From contig JAUNSO010000003.1 in assembly GCA_030539165.1 (NCBI GenBank), positions 1-64,000 of the forward strand: a stretch of DNA of 64,000 nucleotides, in the 5' to 3' direction. Within the stretch, counting starts at the first letter, position 1. Each line of letters starts with the position of its first letter. Shown here one piece after another: positions 8,179 to 16,732 of this stretch. Made by a program: the position numbers and the translations under genes. This stretch comes from a bacterium. GTDB taxonomy: Bacteria; Bacillota; Clostridia; Lachnospirales; Lachnospiraceae. The notes under the pieces were generated by a model. The model was not told the origin of the DNA and searched no databases. It saw only the letters and a program-made list of their open reading frames with translations.

Positions 8179-8634
8179 TTATACCAGACCCATCATCTTC
8201 CCGATCCAGTACAGCACCCCCAGCACCCAGCTCGCAAAAATGCCATACAGAATTACCGGCCCTGCGATTGTAAAAATCTTGGCACCGATTCCATAGACAT
8301 GTCCTTCTTTCTTAAACTCAATCGCCGCTGCTGCAACAGAGTTCGCAAACCCCGTAATCGGAACGAGAATACCGGCACCTGCAAACTTTGCAATACTCGG
8401 ATACAGATTAAAACCAGTCAGAAGAACCGAAATCAAAATCAGAATCAAGGCGCACCAGCCACCTGCAGTATCCTTGTCCACTCCCATCGATGTGCAGATA
8501 TTCAAGATCCATTGTCCCACGGTACATATGATCCCGCCAACCAGAAACGCCTTCAGCATCTGCATCCAGAGATTGTGTGTCGGAGTTGCTTTTTGTACCT
8601 TTTGTTCATAATGCAGTTTTTCTGTTTCACTCAT
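8179..8634 (-). CDS. spoVAC: Stage V sporulation protein AC
   Basis: 151 residues, the usual length. A soluble N-terminus (Y..KV.KA.P......W..AFLVGG.IC) leads into four membrane segments, with the family's GFNLYPSIAKFAGAGILVPITGF pattern spread over the middle. SpoVAC is a membrane channel subunit, reported as mechanosensitive, for dipicolinic acid movement in spores. AGGAGG lies upstream of the ATG, and the start overlaps the spoVAB stop by 8 nt. Confidence 0.95.
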   Translation of the reverse strand: MSETEKLHYEQKVQKATPTHNLWMQMLKAFLVGGIICTVGQWILNICTSMGVDKDTAGGWCALILILISVLLTGFNLYPSIAKFAGAGILVPITGFANSVAAAAIEFKKEGHVYGIGAKIFTIAGPVILYGIFASWVLGVLYWIGKMMGLV

Positions 8635-9061
8635 GAAATAATCCTCCTATAAAATAAACCAGCGAGCCGGTCATCTTTCCAAGCGCCATTGTCGTAATCG
8701 CAATTCCGAGACCATGTCTGAACGAGATTCTCCTTGCAAAGATCGGAATGGAATTTAACATCTCCGCAATCGCAAGCGCCAGACATCCTACAAAGCAGCC
8801 CGCAAACAGTCCATACAAGCCAAGCAGAATCTGTCCACTCATCCCTGACAGACCCAGCTCCGGCTGAAAAATACTCAGAACACAGCCAGTGATCGTTCCA
8901 AATACAACCATCTCTTCATATAGAAAAATATGATTGGCTGTATGTGTTTTTCCTGCGAACCTGGGCAGCAAACCCACTGCAATCAATACTGTAAAAACCC
9001 CTCCTGCTGCCAGCATGCCAAAGCTGAACCCACATACTGCCAGGCCTATGCTATTCCACAT
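8627..9061 (-). CDS. spoVAB: Stage V sporulation protein AB
   Basis: 144 residues, almost wholly membrane-embedded (four to five helices), with family patterns near the N-terminus (GGVFTVLIAVGLLPR) and the LNSIPIFARR segment. It is less conserved among clostridia than AC and AD; its role in dipicolinate transport is accessory. It overlaps spoVAA by 11 nt and spoVAC by 8 nt, so AA-AB-AC are translationally coupled. Confidence 0.9.
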   Translation of the reverse strand: MWNSIGLAVCGFSFGMLAAGGVFTVLIAVGLLPRFAGKTHTANHIFLYEEMVVFGTITGCVLSIFQPELGLSGMSGQILLGLYGLFAGCFVGCLALAIAEMLNSIPIFARRISFRHGLGIAITTMALGKMTGSLVYFIGGLFHE

Positions 9062-9683
9062 CTATGATCTTACCTTCCCTGTCCCCTGTATCTACCAGAG
9101 TATTATTAACATCAGTCTCATACTTTCGCATTTCCACCTCAATCGGAGTCGGATCCTTCGTAATCCTGCGGCTGCCGATATGATTAAAAAACACGATGAT
9201 TCCAAGAGTCAGCCCGACAGAATAAGAGATTTCCACTACAGTAACACCTGTTGTTGATTCTCCGGTCACAATTGTATACAGATGACTGAATACATCCGTG
9301 ATCCCGATATCATTATGAAATGCCATAATCGTAAAGGCGGTTCCAAAAAAGCTGATCAGACTGACAAATGCAATCTTTAAAAATACAAGCGCAGATACAT
9401 GATCAGGCCTTGGGATATACTCGATCACAACCTCTGCCTCCCCCTCATTGCTGATGGTCAGGTTCGGATACACCTCCTGGATCAATTCCATGATTTTCAG
9501 GATTGTCACGATCTTTCTCTTCTCACCCTCATGGAACTTGCAGATGCGAATCGTTTTCAGGCGGTTCACAACCGTCTGATCTGTGCAAATCATCCGTGCC
9601 ACATCCGAGAGATGCACATCGGCCACACGCATCTCCACGTTGCGCGTTATTTTCATATACAAAGTCAGCTGCTGCCCCGCCAT
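9051..9683 (-). CDS. spoVAA: Stage V sporulation protein AA
   Basis: 210 residues from the ATG at 9683, chosen because GGAG lies 8 nt upstream; an earlier in-frame GTG at 9722 has no ribosome site. A soluble N-terminal half has the SpoVAA pattern of R/K-rich strands (KITRNVEMRVADVHLSDVARM). Two or three membrane helices follow (about 115-185), with SFFGTAFTIMAFH between them. It is the first gene of the spoVA group. A weak sigma-G-like CATATTG lies upstream but no convincing -35, so regulation by the forespore factor is expected from the family rather than read here. Confidence 0.92.
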   Translation of the reverse strand: MAGQQLTLYMKITRNVEMRVADVHLSDVARMICTDQTVVNRLKTIRICKFHEGEKRKIVTILKIMELIQEVYPNLTISNEGEAEVVIEYIPRPDHVSALVFLKIAFVSLISFFGTAFTIMAFHNDIGITDVFSHLYTIVTGESTTGVTVVEISYSVGLTLGIIVFFNHIGSRRITKDPTPIEVEMRKYETDVNNTLVDTGDREGKIIDVE

Positions 9684-9805
9684 ACAAAAATCTCCACTTC
9701 CAAACCAGATAGATTTCTTCACTTGATAAAATTATTGACAATATGCGTCGGGATTATACATATCAATGAAAGCAGATTTTTGAGGTACTGGCATGGTCTG
9801 CAAAC

Positions 9806-9838
9806 AAAAAAAGGAATTGAGTGCATGCACTCAATCCC
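9806..9838 (-). terminator. Intrinsic terminator of the 762-residue protein gene
   Basis: A near-perfect 13-bp palindrome (GGAATTGAGTGCA, 9813-9825, with TGCACTCAATCCC, 9826-9838) is followed on the minus strand by seven T. Confidence 0.85.
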
Positions 9839-9859
9839 TTCACATGACAGGTAACGTAA

Positions 9860-12148
9860 TTACATCTGCAGAAACATTCTGTGTGCTTTCATTTCGGCAG
9901 GAACTTCGATCTTACTGTTTGCCATTTTCTGCAAAACCATATCGTTCAGATGCATTGCCTGTTTGTTTTTGTTTATATAACGCTCGATGATTTCTTTGTA
10001 AAGCGGGTTGCTGATCATATTCTCACGCACTGCCTTACTGAACGGACAATAATTAAACAGAATATAGCGGGCAAGCTTGTTCATACGGATGGAGCCGACT
10101 CCCTCAAACATAACATAGTCCATATAATCACGGACAAACATTTCTTTGGAGCTGTTTCTTGCCTTCTGAATGGCAAGCTTTAACTTATCCTTCGCTTCCG
10201 GAGAGAGATCACGGTTCTTCTTATAGGTATCCAGATAATCGCAATAATCACTGGTCAGGGAACGCTCTGAAATGTCATTCCAACGGACACCCTGTATACG
10301 ACGGCAAAGCTCCCAGCGAAATTCGCCTGTCAGACGCACCATCGTTGGATAGAGCTCCTCTGTAGAAAAGATCGAAAGCATCATACGTGCAGGTGAATTT
10401 CGTTTTCGCCCTGTGATTTCCTGCCACATAACACCACGGGATCCAATATTGGGCATCAGTATGATATCAGGCAGTACCTCAGCCTGTACGAGCTCTTTCG
10501 TGATTCCTTTATCAGGATTGGTATAGATCGTTTCACGGTAATATGCCGAATAGTCAATCGAACGGATCTGATCCAGTGCCTTATGGATGGCATCAGGTGA
10601 TAAATAGGCACTGTCCAGCTGCTTGTACAGATTATGGTCTGACAACACAGGACAGAATGTCGTGATGCGTCCAAAGGTTACTTTATTTGTGAGACGGAAC
10701 ATATTATCAAATTCAAAATTGACACGCTGCTCACGATTGCGGAGGGCGGCAGCCTCCTGATCTGCAGTCAGCTTGCCGGTTACCTTGAGATTATGCAGAT
10801 AAGCAGTATAGTCAATATTCAGATCATTGATGCAGGGGTCTTTTCTGCCGTTGTAGATTTCGATCAGCCAGTCATAGAGCGTGAAGATGTTTCCCTTGGA
10901 ATCGGGAGTCATCCTGCCCGCCAATGTATACAGGAACACAGCATTTTCCATGCCAAGGACATGTTCGTCCACATATCCAAAATAAAAGAACATTTTAATC
11001 ACAGTCGGTATTGAAGGATCGTTCAGACTCTTGAAAAATGCTGCACGATAACAATCATAAAAGAGAGCCGTGAGCTGCTTACGAAGTTCTCTTGCAGAAT
11101 CATCAGAGGCATTGCGGTCAGCTGCCTGCGTATACTGCTGCAGCAGTGTACGAAAACGTCTGGCATCTACTTCAGGAATTTCTGCATAGCCGGTAATCGT
11201 ATCGATCGAATTGTTGAGTTCATCCGTGATCTTTTTCAGGGCTTCAGCGTTCATGGTCGTCGTTACGGAAGCATTTGCATTGCTCTTGGTACCTACAATA
11301 TCCCGATATTCTGTCATACGGCTTTCAATCAACTGTTTATCAATGTGTGTTTCGTTATTGATCTCCAAAATGATGGCATCCAGAATATTTCTGACAGGTG
11401 TCAGATCAATATCTGCCGAAGCTGCCTGCGCCTGTTCATAAAGAGACAGATAAAAGGTGTACAGATCCAGATTAAAATCGCTCAGAAACAGGTCGTAAAT
11501 CATATCCAGATAACGGTGCAGACGTTCACAGAAAGGAAGAATATACATAATATCCGCGCTGGATTTCATAATAAATCCAACACAGGCATTCGGACGGCCT
11601 TCATAGAACTGTTTCCATTGCGTCTGCGTGGTTGAACCGAGTGCCGTATAATAGTTCAATAACCAGTCATCTATCACGGAATCGATGGTAAACTCATTTA
11701 GCTGACCCATACCGGGAAGTGTCAGCGGCTCAATATGATAAATACTGCACAGCTCTTGATATTTGTCATAATGCTCTGCAGCAGAATCATATAGATTCTG
11801 ACAGTCCTGCAGCAATGCTGTATAGACCTCTAAAAAGGAATTGCATTTGCTGGAAAAACTGCTGGTGACCATGCCGGCTGCACCGGGATTTTCAGTGATC
11901 AGTGAAGCAATATCTGCCGGTGTCGTATAGGAATACACGTAAAGGGTCGTATCTTCAAGTGATGTATAATCAAACGGATAGTAAATATTGTCTGTTTCGC
12001 AGATGCCGAGAACCTCTCCCTTTCCCAGAATCATTTCTGAGAACTGACTTGATGCTTTGATACTTCCGGATGCAATGATGCATAACTGCGTATCGCGGTC
12101 ACCTTCATGGCGAACCATAGTATCTTTCGTGAACTTCATACCTGTCAT
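9860..12148 (-). CDS. Large protein with degenerate cyclic-nucleotide-binding (cNMP) fold at N-terminus
   Basis: 762 residues. The ATG at 12148 is preferred over an upstream TTG because AAGGAG sits six nt before it. Residues 1-110 look like a cNMP-type beta-roll (VRHEGD, IASGSIKAS, LGKGEVLGICE), but the phosphate-binding cassette lacks the usual Arg, so binding of cAMP is doubtful. The remaining 650 residues are mostly alpha-helical and Tyr/Asn/Asp-rich, without a signal peptide or membrane helix, and match no family I recognise. The gene is monocistronic, with a good promoter upstream and a terminator downstream. It is divergent from the hybrid kinase gene, which suggests, but does not prove, a regulatory link. 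Confidence 0.8.
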   Translation of the reverse strand: MTGMKFTKDTMVRHEGDRDTQLCIIASGSIKASSQFSEMILGKGEVLGICETDNIYYPFDYTSLEDTTLYVYSYTTPADIASLITENPGAAGMVTSSFSSKCNSFLEVYTALLQDCQNLYDSAAEHYDKYQELCSIYHIEPLTLPGMGQLNEFTIDSVIDDWLLNYYTALGSTTQTQWKQFYEGRPNACVGFIMKSSADIMYILPFCERLHRYLDMIYDLFLSDFNLDLYTFYLSLYEQAQAASADIDLTPVRNILDAIILEINNETHIDKQLIESRMTEYRDIVGTKSNANASVTTTMNAEALKKITDELNNSIDTITGYAEIPEVDARRFRTLLQQYTQAADRNASDDSARELRKQLTALFYDCYRAAFFKSLNDPSIPTVIKMFFYFGYVDEHVLGMENAVFLYTLAGRMTPDSKGNIFTLYDWLIEIYNGRKDPCINDLNIDYTAYLHNLKVTGKLTADQEAAALRNREQRVNFEFDNMFRLTNKVTFGRITTFCPVLSDHNLYKQLDSAYLSPDAIHKALDQIRSIDYSAYYRETIYTNPDKGITKELVQAEVLPDIILMPNIGSRGVMWQEITGRKRNSPARMMLSIFSTEELYPTMVRLTGEFRWELCRRIQGVRWNDISERSLTSDYCDYLDTYKKNRDLSPEAKDKLKLAIQKARNSSKEMFVRDYMDYVMFEGVGSIRMNKLARYILFNYCPFSKAVRENMISNPLYKEIIERYINKNKQAMHLNDMVLQKMANSKIEVPAEMKAHRMFLQM

Positions 12149-12207
12149 GATGTACTCCTTCTCCAAAGACGAATTGATAATTTGGCGTAATAAAACCCCT
12201 AAAATAT

Positions 12208-12236
12208 AGTATAGTCAATATTTTCGTATTTTTCAA
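12208..12236 (-). promoter_or_regulatory. Sigma-A promoter of the cNMP-fold protein gene
   Basis: Minus strand: TTGAAA (12236-12231), 17 bp, TATACT (12213-12208), in a very AT-rich divergent intergenic region. Confidence 0.65.
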
Positions 12237-12288
12237 TAAAATATGTACTATTTATTTGAAAATATATGTGAAAATTGCTAAATAAATG

Positions 12289-12318
12289 TTGTAATAAACA
12301 GGAATTTTATGCTAGAAT
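12289..12318 (+). promoter_or_regulatory. Possible promoter of the hybrid histidine kinase gene
   Basis: TTGTAA (12289-12294), 18 bp, TAGAAT (12313-12318). The -35 lies inside AAATGTTGTAA (12284-12294), a sequence also found in the inverted repeat at 35738-35773. Confidence 0.4.
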
Positions 12319-12387
12319 AAGATAACTTAAGTATATTAATATTTGTTGGGAGATATTTATATATTATCAGGGGAATGAGGCGTGTTC

Positions 12388-14892
12388 ATGGGGAAAGATC
12401 AAATCTTTACAATGAATCGTACGGAACATCATAATCAGGATTTGAAAAACATTTCGGATCAGGAACTCAGTAATCTGCTGAAGGAAATTCCGATTCATAT
12501 GATTATGGACAATATGCAGGGTGGTTTTGGGCTGATTGAGATAGGGAACGAGTTTAAGGTTCTGTATCTTAATCAGTGTTTTTTTGATATGATCGGATAT
12601 ACTGCTGATGAGTACCAGACTATGCCGGAGGAAGAACGGGTGAAGCTGGTGTCTGTAAAGGATGACAGGAGTATCCTTGAGAGAATCAGGATGTCTGTTA
12701 CAACGGGAGATCTTGTGGATCTGGTATATTCCATACACAGTAAGAATAACGGAGTCCGGTGTCATCATTTGAAGGGCGTTTCGATGCAGTGCGAAATCTA
12801 TCAGAATCCGATTTTTATTATGATGGTCACAGATATCACCGAGCAGGAATCTACAAGATTGTCACTGGAAAGGCAGTATAAAAAAGCCCAGCGTATGTAT
12901 AAACGTGAAATGCGGTATATGGAGAGCATGTCACAGGCGATTCTGTCTTCCCTGAAAGCCAATCTGACCAAAGGAACGGTCGAGTTCCACAGAACCAGTA
13001 TCGGAGATGAGTTCGAGGAACAGGAAAAAGTGTCCTATGAGGAAAGTCTGCGGAGAATTGCAGAAAAGATAGATGATAATGAGGAACGAAATGCATTTCT
13101 CAAATGCTTTAACCGTGACAAGCTTCTGACCTTGTTTGAAGCAGGTGAACGTGAAACAGAGATAGAGTACCGTCATACAACAGGACCTCATGAGTTTTTG
13201 TGGATGCGTACCTATATGAAGCTGCTGAAAGATCCCGAGAGCAATGATGTCATCGGTGTGGCATATACAAGAAATGCAGAAAATGAAAAAAATCGTATGA
13301 CGACCAGCAGAATGCTGCTCAACCAGCTCCATGTGGCAACTGACCAGCTGTATGTATACGTGATGGCATTGGATTTTGGCGATTATACATATGATGTCAT
13401 TCAGGAGGATCATAAGCATTCTGTCAACTTCCCGCTGCATGGAGATATCAGAGAGCTTACAGAGATTTTATATCAGGAATACCATCCGGACAGCTATGAT
13501 TTTCTGGATACCATTGGTTCCTATCCAAATATGATGGCGAGATTTGTCAGTCGGAATGAACTGACCTATGAGGCACTGGTACTAAGAGCCGGAAGAGAAC
13601 TATGGTATGAACATAAGATCATACCTGTTGCCAGAGAAAACAGCGGCCAGCCATATTATCTGGTTATGACCCTTGATATTACCGCAAAGAAACAGGCAGA
13701 GGCCAATCTGAAAAAAGCACTTCAAGAGGCAAAAGCAGCAGGTAAAGCGAAACAGGACTTTCTGGCACACATGTCTCATGAGATGAGAACACCACTTAAT
13801 GGGATCAAAGGACTGCTTGATATCATGCATCAGAGGCCTGAACTGGAGCACGATAAGATGTTAGGCGATGCCATTATGTCAGTGAATCATCTGGCCGGAC
13901 TGATCAACGATGTCCTGGATATGGCGAAGATTGAGAGCGGAAATATTGAACTTCGCAGAAATATCGTATCATTTATGGAAATGAAGGATTATCTGGATGC
14001 GATCATCGGTCCTATGGCAGAGCAGAAAAACATCACTTATACATATGATCAGAATACCGAACAGAATATACATGTGTATTCTGATGCAGGCAGGATCAAG
14101 CAGATCTTGACCAATCTGCTGACAAATGCGATCAAATATACACAACCGGGTGGACAGGTTTCCTATCGCTGCGGATACCGGTATATCGATACAAATCGTG
14201 TCAGTATCCACATGATTGTAGAGGACAACGGAATCGGCATGAGTCAGGAGTATCTGGAAAAGATCTATGTTCCGTTTGAGCGTGATGAACCGGCAAAGGC
14301 ACTGTATAACGGAACCGGTCTGGGTCTGCCGATCGTAAAGAGTCTGGTAGATCTGATGGACGGCAGGATCGAAATAGAGAGCAAACCCGGACAGGGAACA
14401 AAAATCACGATTACAATCGATGCGGATGTGGTGGATGAATCCTCAGAGCATTTTGTCAGATATCAGCAGTGCTTAGTCGAAACAGGCTTTGAAGAACAGT
14501 GTCTGCAAGGAAAGCATGCATTGCTTGTAGAGGACAATATCGTAAATATGGAGATTGCAGAATACAATATCCGCTCCATGGGACTGATCTGTGACAAAGC
14601 ATATGACGGAGAAGAAGCACTGAAGATGTATTGTGAGGCGCCATCATGCAGCTATGATATTATTTTCACAGATATCATGATGCCTAAGAAGGATGGACTG
14701 ACACTGGCCCGCGATATACGTCATTCAGGGTGTAAAGATGCCGTTACAATCCCAATCGTAGCCATGACCGCAAATGCATTTACAGAAGATATTGACAAGT
14801 CAATGGAAAGCGGAATGAACTACCACCTAAGCAAACCCTTCGACATAAAAGACATCCGAGGAATTCTTGTCCGCGAATTTTCAAACCAATAA
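12388..14892 (+). CDS. PAS-domain hybrid sensor histidine kinase / response regulator
   Basis: 834 residues from the ATG at 12388; GAGG lies eight nt before it, while the GTG at 12382 abuts that site. Order: PAS-like domain (about 35-135), a second sensor region (about 170-290), another PAS-like domain (about 310-435), HisKA with the H-box SHEMRTP and phospho-accepting His464, then a HATPase with N-box (LLTNAIKY), G1 (EDNGIGM) and G2 (GTGLGLPI). A C-terminal receiver has phospho-accepting Asp762 in FTDIMMPKKDG. No membrane helix is visible, so it senses a cytosolic signal. No DNA-binding output domain is attached or adjacent, so a separate phosphotransfer partner must act downstream. Confidence 0.93.
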   Translation: MGKDQIFTMNRTEHHNQDLKNISDQELSNLLKEIPIHMIMDNMQGGFGLIEIGNEFKVLYLNQCFFDMIGYTADEYQTMPEEERVKLVSVKDDRSILERIRMSVTTGDLVDLVYSIHSKNNGVRCHHLKGVSMQCEIYQNPIFIMMVTDITEQESTRLSLERQYKKAQRMYKREMRYMESMSQAILSSLKANLTKGTVEFHRTSIGDEFEEQEKVSYEESLRRIAEKIDDNEERNAFLKCFNRDKLLTLFEAGERETEIEYRHTTGPHEFLWMRTYMKLLKDPESNDVIGVAYTRNAENEKNRMTTSRMLLNQLHVATDQLYVYVMALDFGDYTYDVIQEDHKHSVNFPLHGDIRELTEILYQEYHPDSYDFLDTIGSYPNMMARFVSRNELTYEALVLRAGRELWYEHKIIPVARENSGQPYYLVMTLDITAKKQAEANLKKALQEAKAAGKAKQDFLAHMSHEMRTPLNGIKGLLDIMHQRPELEHDKMLGDAIMSVNHLAGLINDVLDMAKIESGNIELRRNIVSFMEMKDYLDAIIGPMAEQKNITYTYDQNTEQNIHVYSDAGRIKQILTNLLTNAIKYTQPGGQVSYRCGYRYIDTNRVSIHMIVEDNGIGMSQEYLEKIYVPFERDEPAKALYNGTGLGLPIVKSLVDLMDGRIEIESKPGQGTKITITIDADVVDESSEHFVRYQQCLVETGFEEQCLQGKHALLVEDNIVNMEIAEYNIRSMGLICDKAYDGEEALKMYCEAPSCSYDIIFTDIMMPKKDGLTLARDIRHSGCKDAVTIPIVAMTANAFTEDIDKSMESGMNYHLSKPFDIKDIRGILVREFSNQ

Positions 14893-14895
14893 GCA

Positions 14896-15038
14896 GTTAT
14901 CTGCGAACCAGACGAAGGAAAGGTGAGATTGGATGCTCGCATACAATCCCACTTTTACTTCGTCTGGTTCATAGGAACGCAAAAATGAGCCGGGAAATCC
15001 CACGGATTTCCCGGCTTATTTTTACGTTCGCAGATAAC
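14896..15038. repeat. Nested inverted-repeat element (outer stem enclosing two hairpins)
   Basis: The outer arms GTTATCTGCGAAC (14896-14908) and GTTCGCAGATAAC (15026-15038) match over 13 bp. Inside lie a 27-bp imperfect hairpin (14905-14931 with 14944-14970) and a 20-bp hairpin (14981-15000 with 15004-15023). The 5' arm of the first inner hairpin shares four bases with the outer stem, so the two could compete. The element starts four bases after the kinase stop codon. An 11-bp direct repeat TAACGTCCACG follows (15035-15045 and 15054-15064). Confidence 0.75.
14981..15023. terminator. Bidirectional terminator between convergent kinase and PurF-like genes
   Basis: GCCGGGAAATCC, loop CAC, GGATTTCCCGGC, flanked by AAAAAT and ATTTTT so that T-tracts exist on both strands. 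Confidence 0.85.
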
Positions 15039-15084
15039 GTCCACGACCACAACTAACGTCCACGTCCACAGACAACATCACATT

Positions 15085-16521
15085 CTATTTCCGACAATGA
15101 TGACAAGAGTCACAATCACCCTCACCATTCCAGCAATAAGTACATAATTTAGAGGAATCGATTCCCACAGACTGAACCATATCATCCAGACGATGGAATC
15201 TCAATGTCGTAAAATTCAGCTGTTTTCGAATTTCCTCCAGCATATCTGCATAGTTCTGACTATCCGGATCTGCATAGTCCTTTAGCAGTTCGTCCGATAT
15301 CGTGTCACCTTCGCGCTTCTGTATGATACGGCGCGTAATCAGATCCAGCTCCGAATTGGATCTCGAAAAATTCAGATATTTACAGCCATACAGCAGAGGC
15401 GGACATGCCGGACGGATATGAACCTCTTTGGCTCCGCTGCGATACAGGAACTCTGTTGTCTCACGCAGCTGTGTCCCGCGAACAATCGAATCATCGATCA
15501 GCAGCAGGCTCTTATTCCGAATCAAAGCATCAACCGGTATCAGTTTCATACGTGCAATCAAATTTCTCTGGCTCTGGTCTGTTGGCATAAAAGAACGCGG
15601 CCACGTAGGTGTATACTTGATAAACGGTCTGGCAAACGGAACTCCCGAACGGTTTGCATAGCCTATGGCATGCGCGATTCCGGAATCAGGCACACCTGCA
15701 ACGATATCCGGTTTGACATTGTCACGCCGTGCCAGCATATCTCCACAGTTGTAACGCATTTCCTCTACATTCACACCCTCATAGGTAGAGGTCGGATATC
15801 CGTAGTAAATCCACAGGAATGTACAGATCTTCATATCTTCCTTTGGTTCACTGACCGTCGTACAGCTCTCAGGCGTGATATAAACGATTTCTGCCGGTCC
15901 GAGTTCCCTCACATCCTGATAATCCAGATTAATATATGCAAAGCTTTCAAAGGAAACACAGTATGCATCCTCTTTATGTCCGATGACAAGCGGGGTTCTG
16001 CCATAGTAATCCCTCGCTGCGTAAATCCCCTCATTTGTCATGACCATGATCGTCATTGAACCATCAATGACCTCCTGTGCATGCTGTATACCCTCTACGA
16101 TACTGTCACTCTGATTGATCAGCGCAGCGACTAGCTCTGTCGGATTCACATTGCTGCCGCTCATCTCCAAAAACTGCGTCCTGCCTGATTCAAAGGCTTC
16201 GTTCACCAGTTCCTGCAGATTATTGATCTTGCCGACCGTCGTAATCGCATAACTGCCTAAATGAGACTTCACTAACAGCGGCTGGGGTTCATAGTCTGAG
16301 ATGCATCCGATGCCGATATTGCCCTTCAGTTCAGCAACATCGCGGTCAAATTTGGTCCTGAACGGCGAATTTTCAATATTATGTATGGCACGGTCAAATC
16401 CACGCTCCCCATACACTGCCATTCCACCTCTTCTGGTACCCAGATGAGAGTGATAATCCGTTCCGAAAAACAAATCCAATACACAATCCGTTTTCTTAGC
16501 TACACCAAATATTCCGCCCAT
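15085..16521 (-). CDS. PurF-like amidophosphoribosyltransferase paralogue without glutaminase residues
   Basis: 478 residues from the ATG at 16521, which aligns with the mature PurF N-terminus; earlier in-frame ATGs at 16539 and 16527 exist without ribosome sites. It is collinear with PurF, but the catalytic Cys after Met is Gly (MGGIFG instead of MCGIFG), and the oxyanion-hole Asn-Gly is replaced (TTVGKINN at 94-101). The phosphoribosyltransferase part keeps the PRPP loop (LIDDSIVRGT, 341-350). Cys233, Cys380, Cys460 and Cys463 match the four ligands of the 4Fe-4S cluster in Bacillus PurF. The tail adds further Cys/His (CDSCHHC). A true PurF is encoded at 59598-60992, so this copy probably has another role or uses free ammonia. 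It is monocistronic with its own promoter. Confidence 0.85.
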   Translation of the reverse strand: MGGIFGVAKKTDCVLDLFFGTDYHSHLGTRRGGMAVYGERGFDRAIHNIENSPFRTKFDRDVAELKGNIGIGCISDYEPQPLLVKSHLGSYAITTVGKINNLQELVNEAFESGRTQFLEMSGSNVNPTELVAALINQSDSIVEGIQHAQEVIDGSMTIMVMTNEGIYAARDYYGRTPLVIGHKEDAYCVSFESFAYINLDYQDVRELGPAEIVYITPESCTTVSEPKEDMKICTFLWIYYGYPTSTYEGVNVEEMRYNCGDMLARRDNVKPDIVAGVPDSGIAHAIGYANRSGVPFARPFIKYTPTWPRSFMPTDQSQRNLIARMKLIPVDALIRNKSLLLIDDSIVRGTQLRETTEFLYRSGAKEVHIRPACPPLLYGCKYLNFSRSNSELDLITRRIIQKREGDTISDELLKDYADPDSQNYADMLEEIRKQLNFTTLRFHRLDDMVQSVGIDSSKLCTYCWNGEGDCDSCHHCRK

Positions 16522-16577
16522 GCTCATTCCCGCCTTCATAATTTATAGTTCAAACAGTACTGATCTCAACAAAAACA

Positions 16578-16606
16578 ATCATATCATCATGTATGGGTGA
16601 ATGCAA
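16578..16606 (-). promoter_or_regulatory. Sigma-A promoter of the PurF-like gene
   Basis: Minus strand: TTGCAT (16606-16601), 17 bp, TATGAT (16583-16578). Confidence 0.6.
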
Positions 16607-16666
16607 TTTTAAATAAATTGTTTGTGCCAAAAAGTTTGTGAGAAGATGGTACTGTTTCCGAAATCA

Positions 16667-16675
16667 TGTTATAAT
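16667..16675 (+). promoter_or_regulatory. Extended -10 promoter of the glycosyltransferase gene
   Basis: TGTTATAAT (16667-16675) gives a TGn extension with a perfect -10; no good -35 is present. It is 58 nt before the ATG. Confidence 0.5.
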
Positions 16676-16732
16676 GTCGTCAGACATTATACGCGCCGAA
16701 GTGCGCATGTAGTTTCGGTTAGGAGACATTAT

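Noticed and set aside
9723..9800. Sigma-G promoter for spoVAA
   Set aside because: CATATTG resembles the -10, but the nearest -35-like elements are 9-15 bp away instead of 17-18.
15418..16059. 213-codon plus-strand frame opposite the PurF-like gene
   Set aside because: The minus-strand gene has clear PurF homology throughout; the opposite frame shows no motif.
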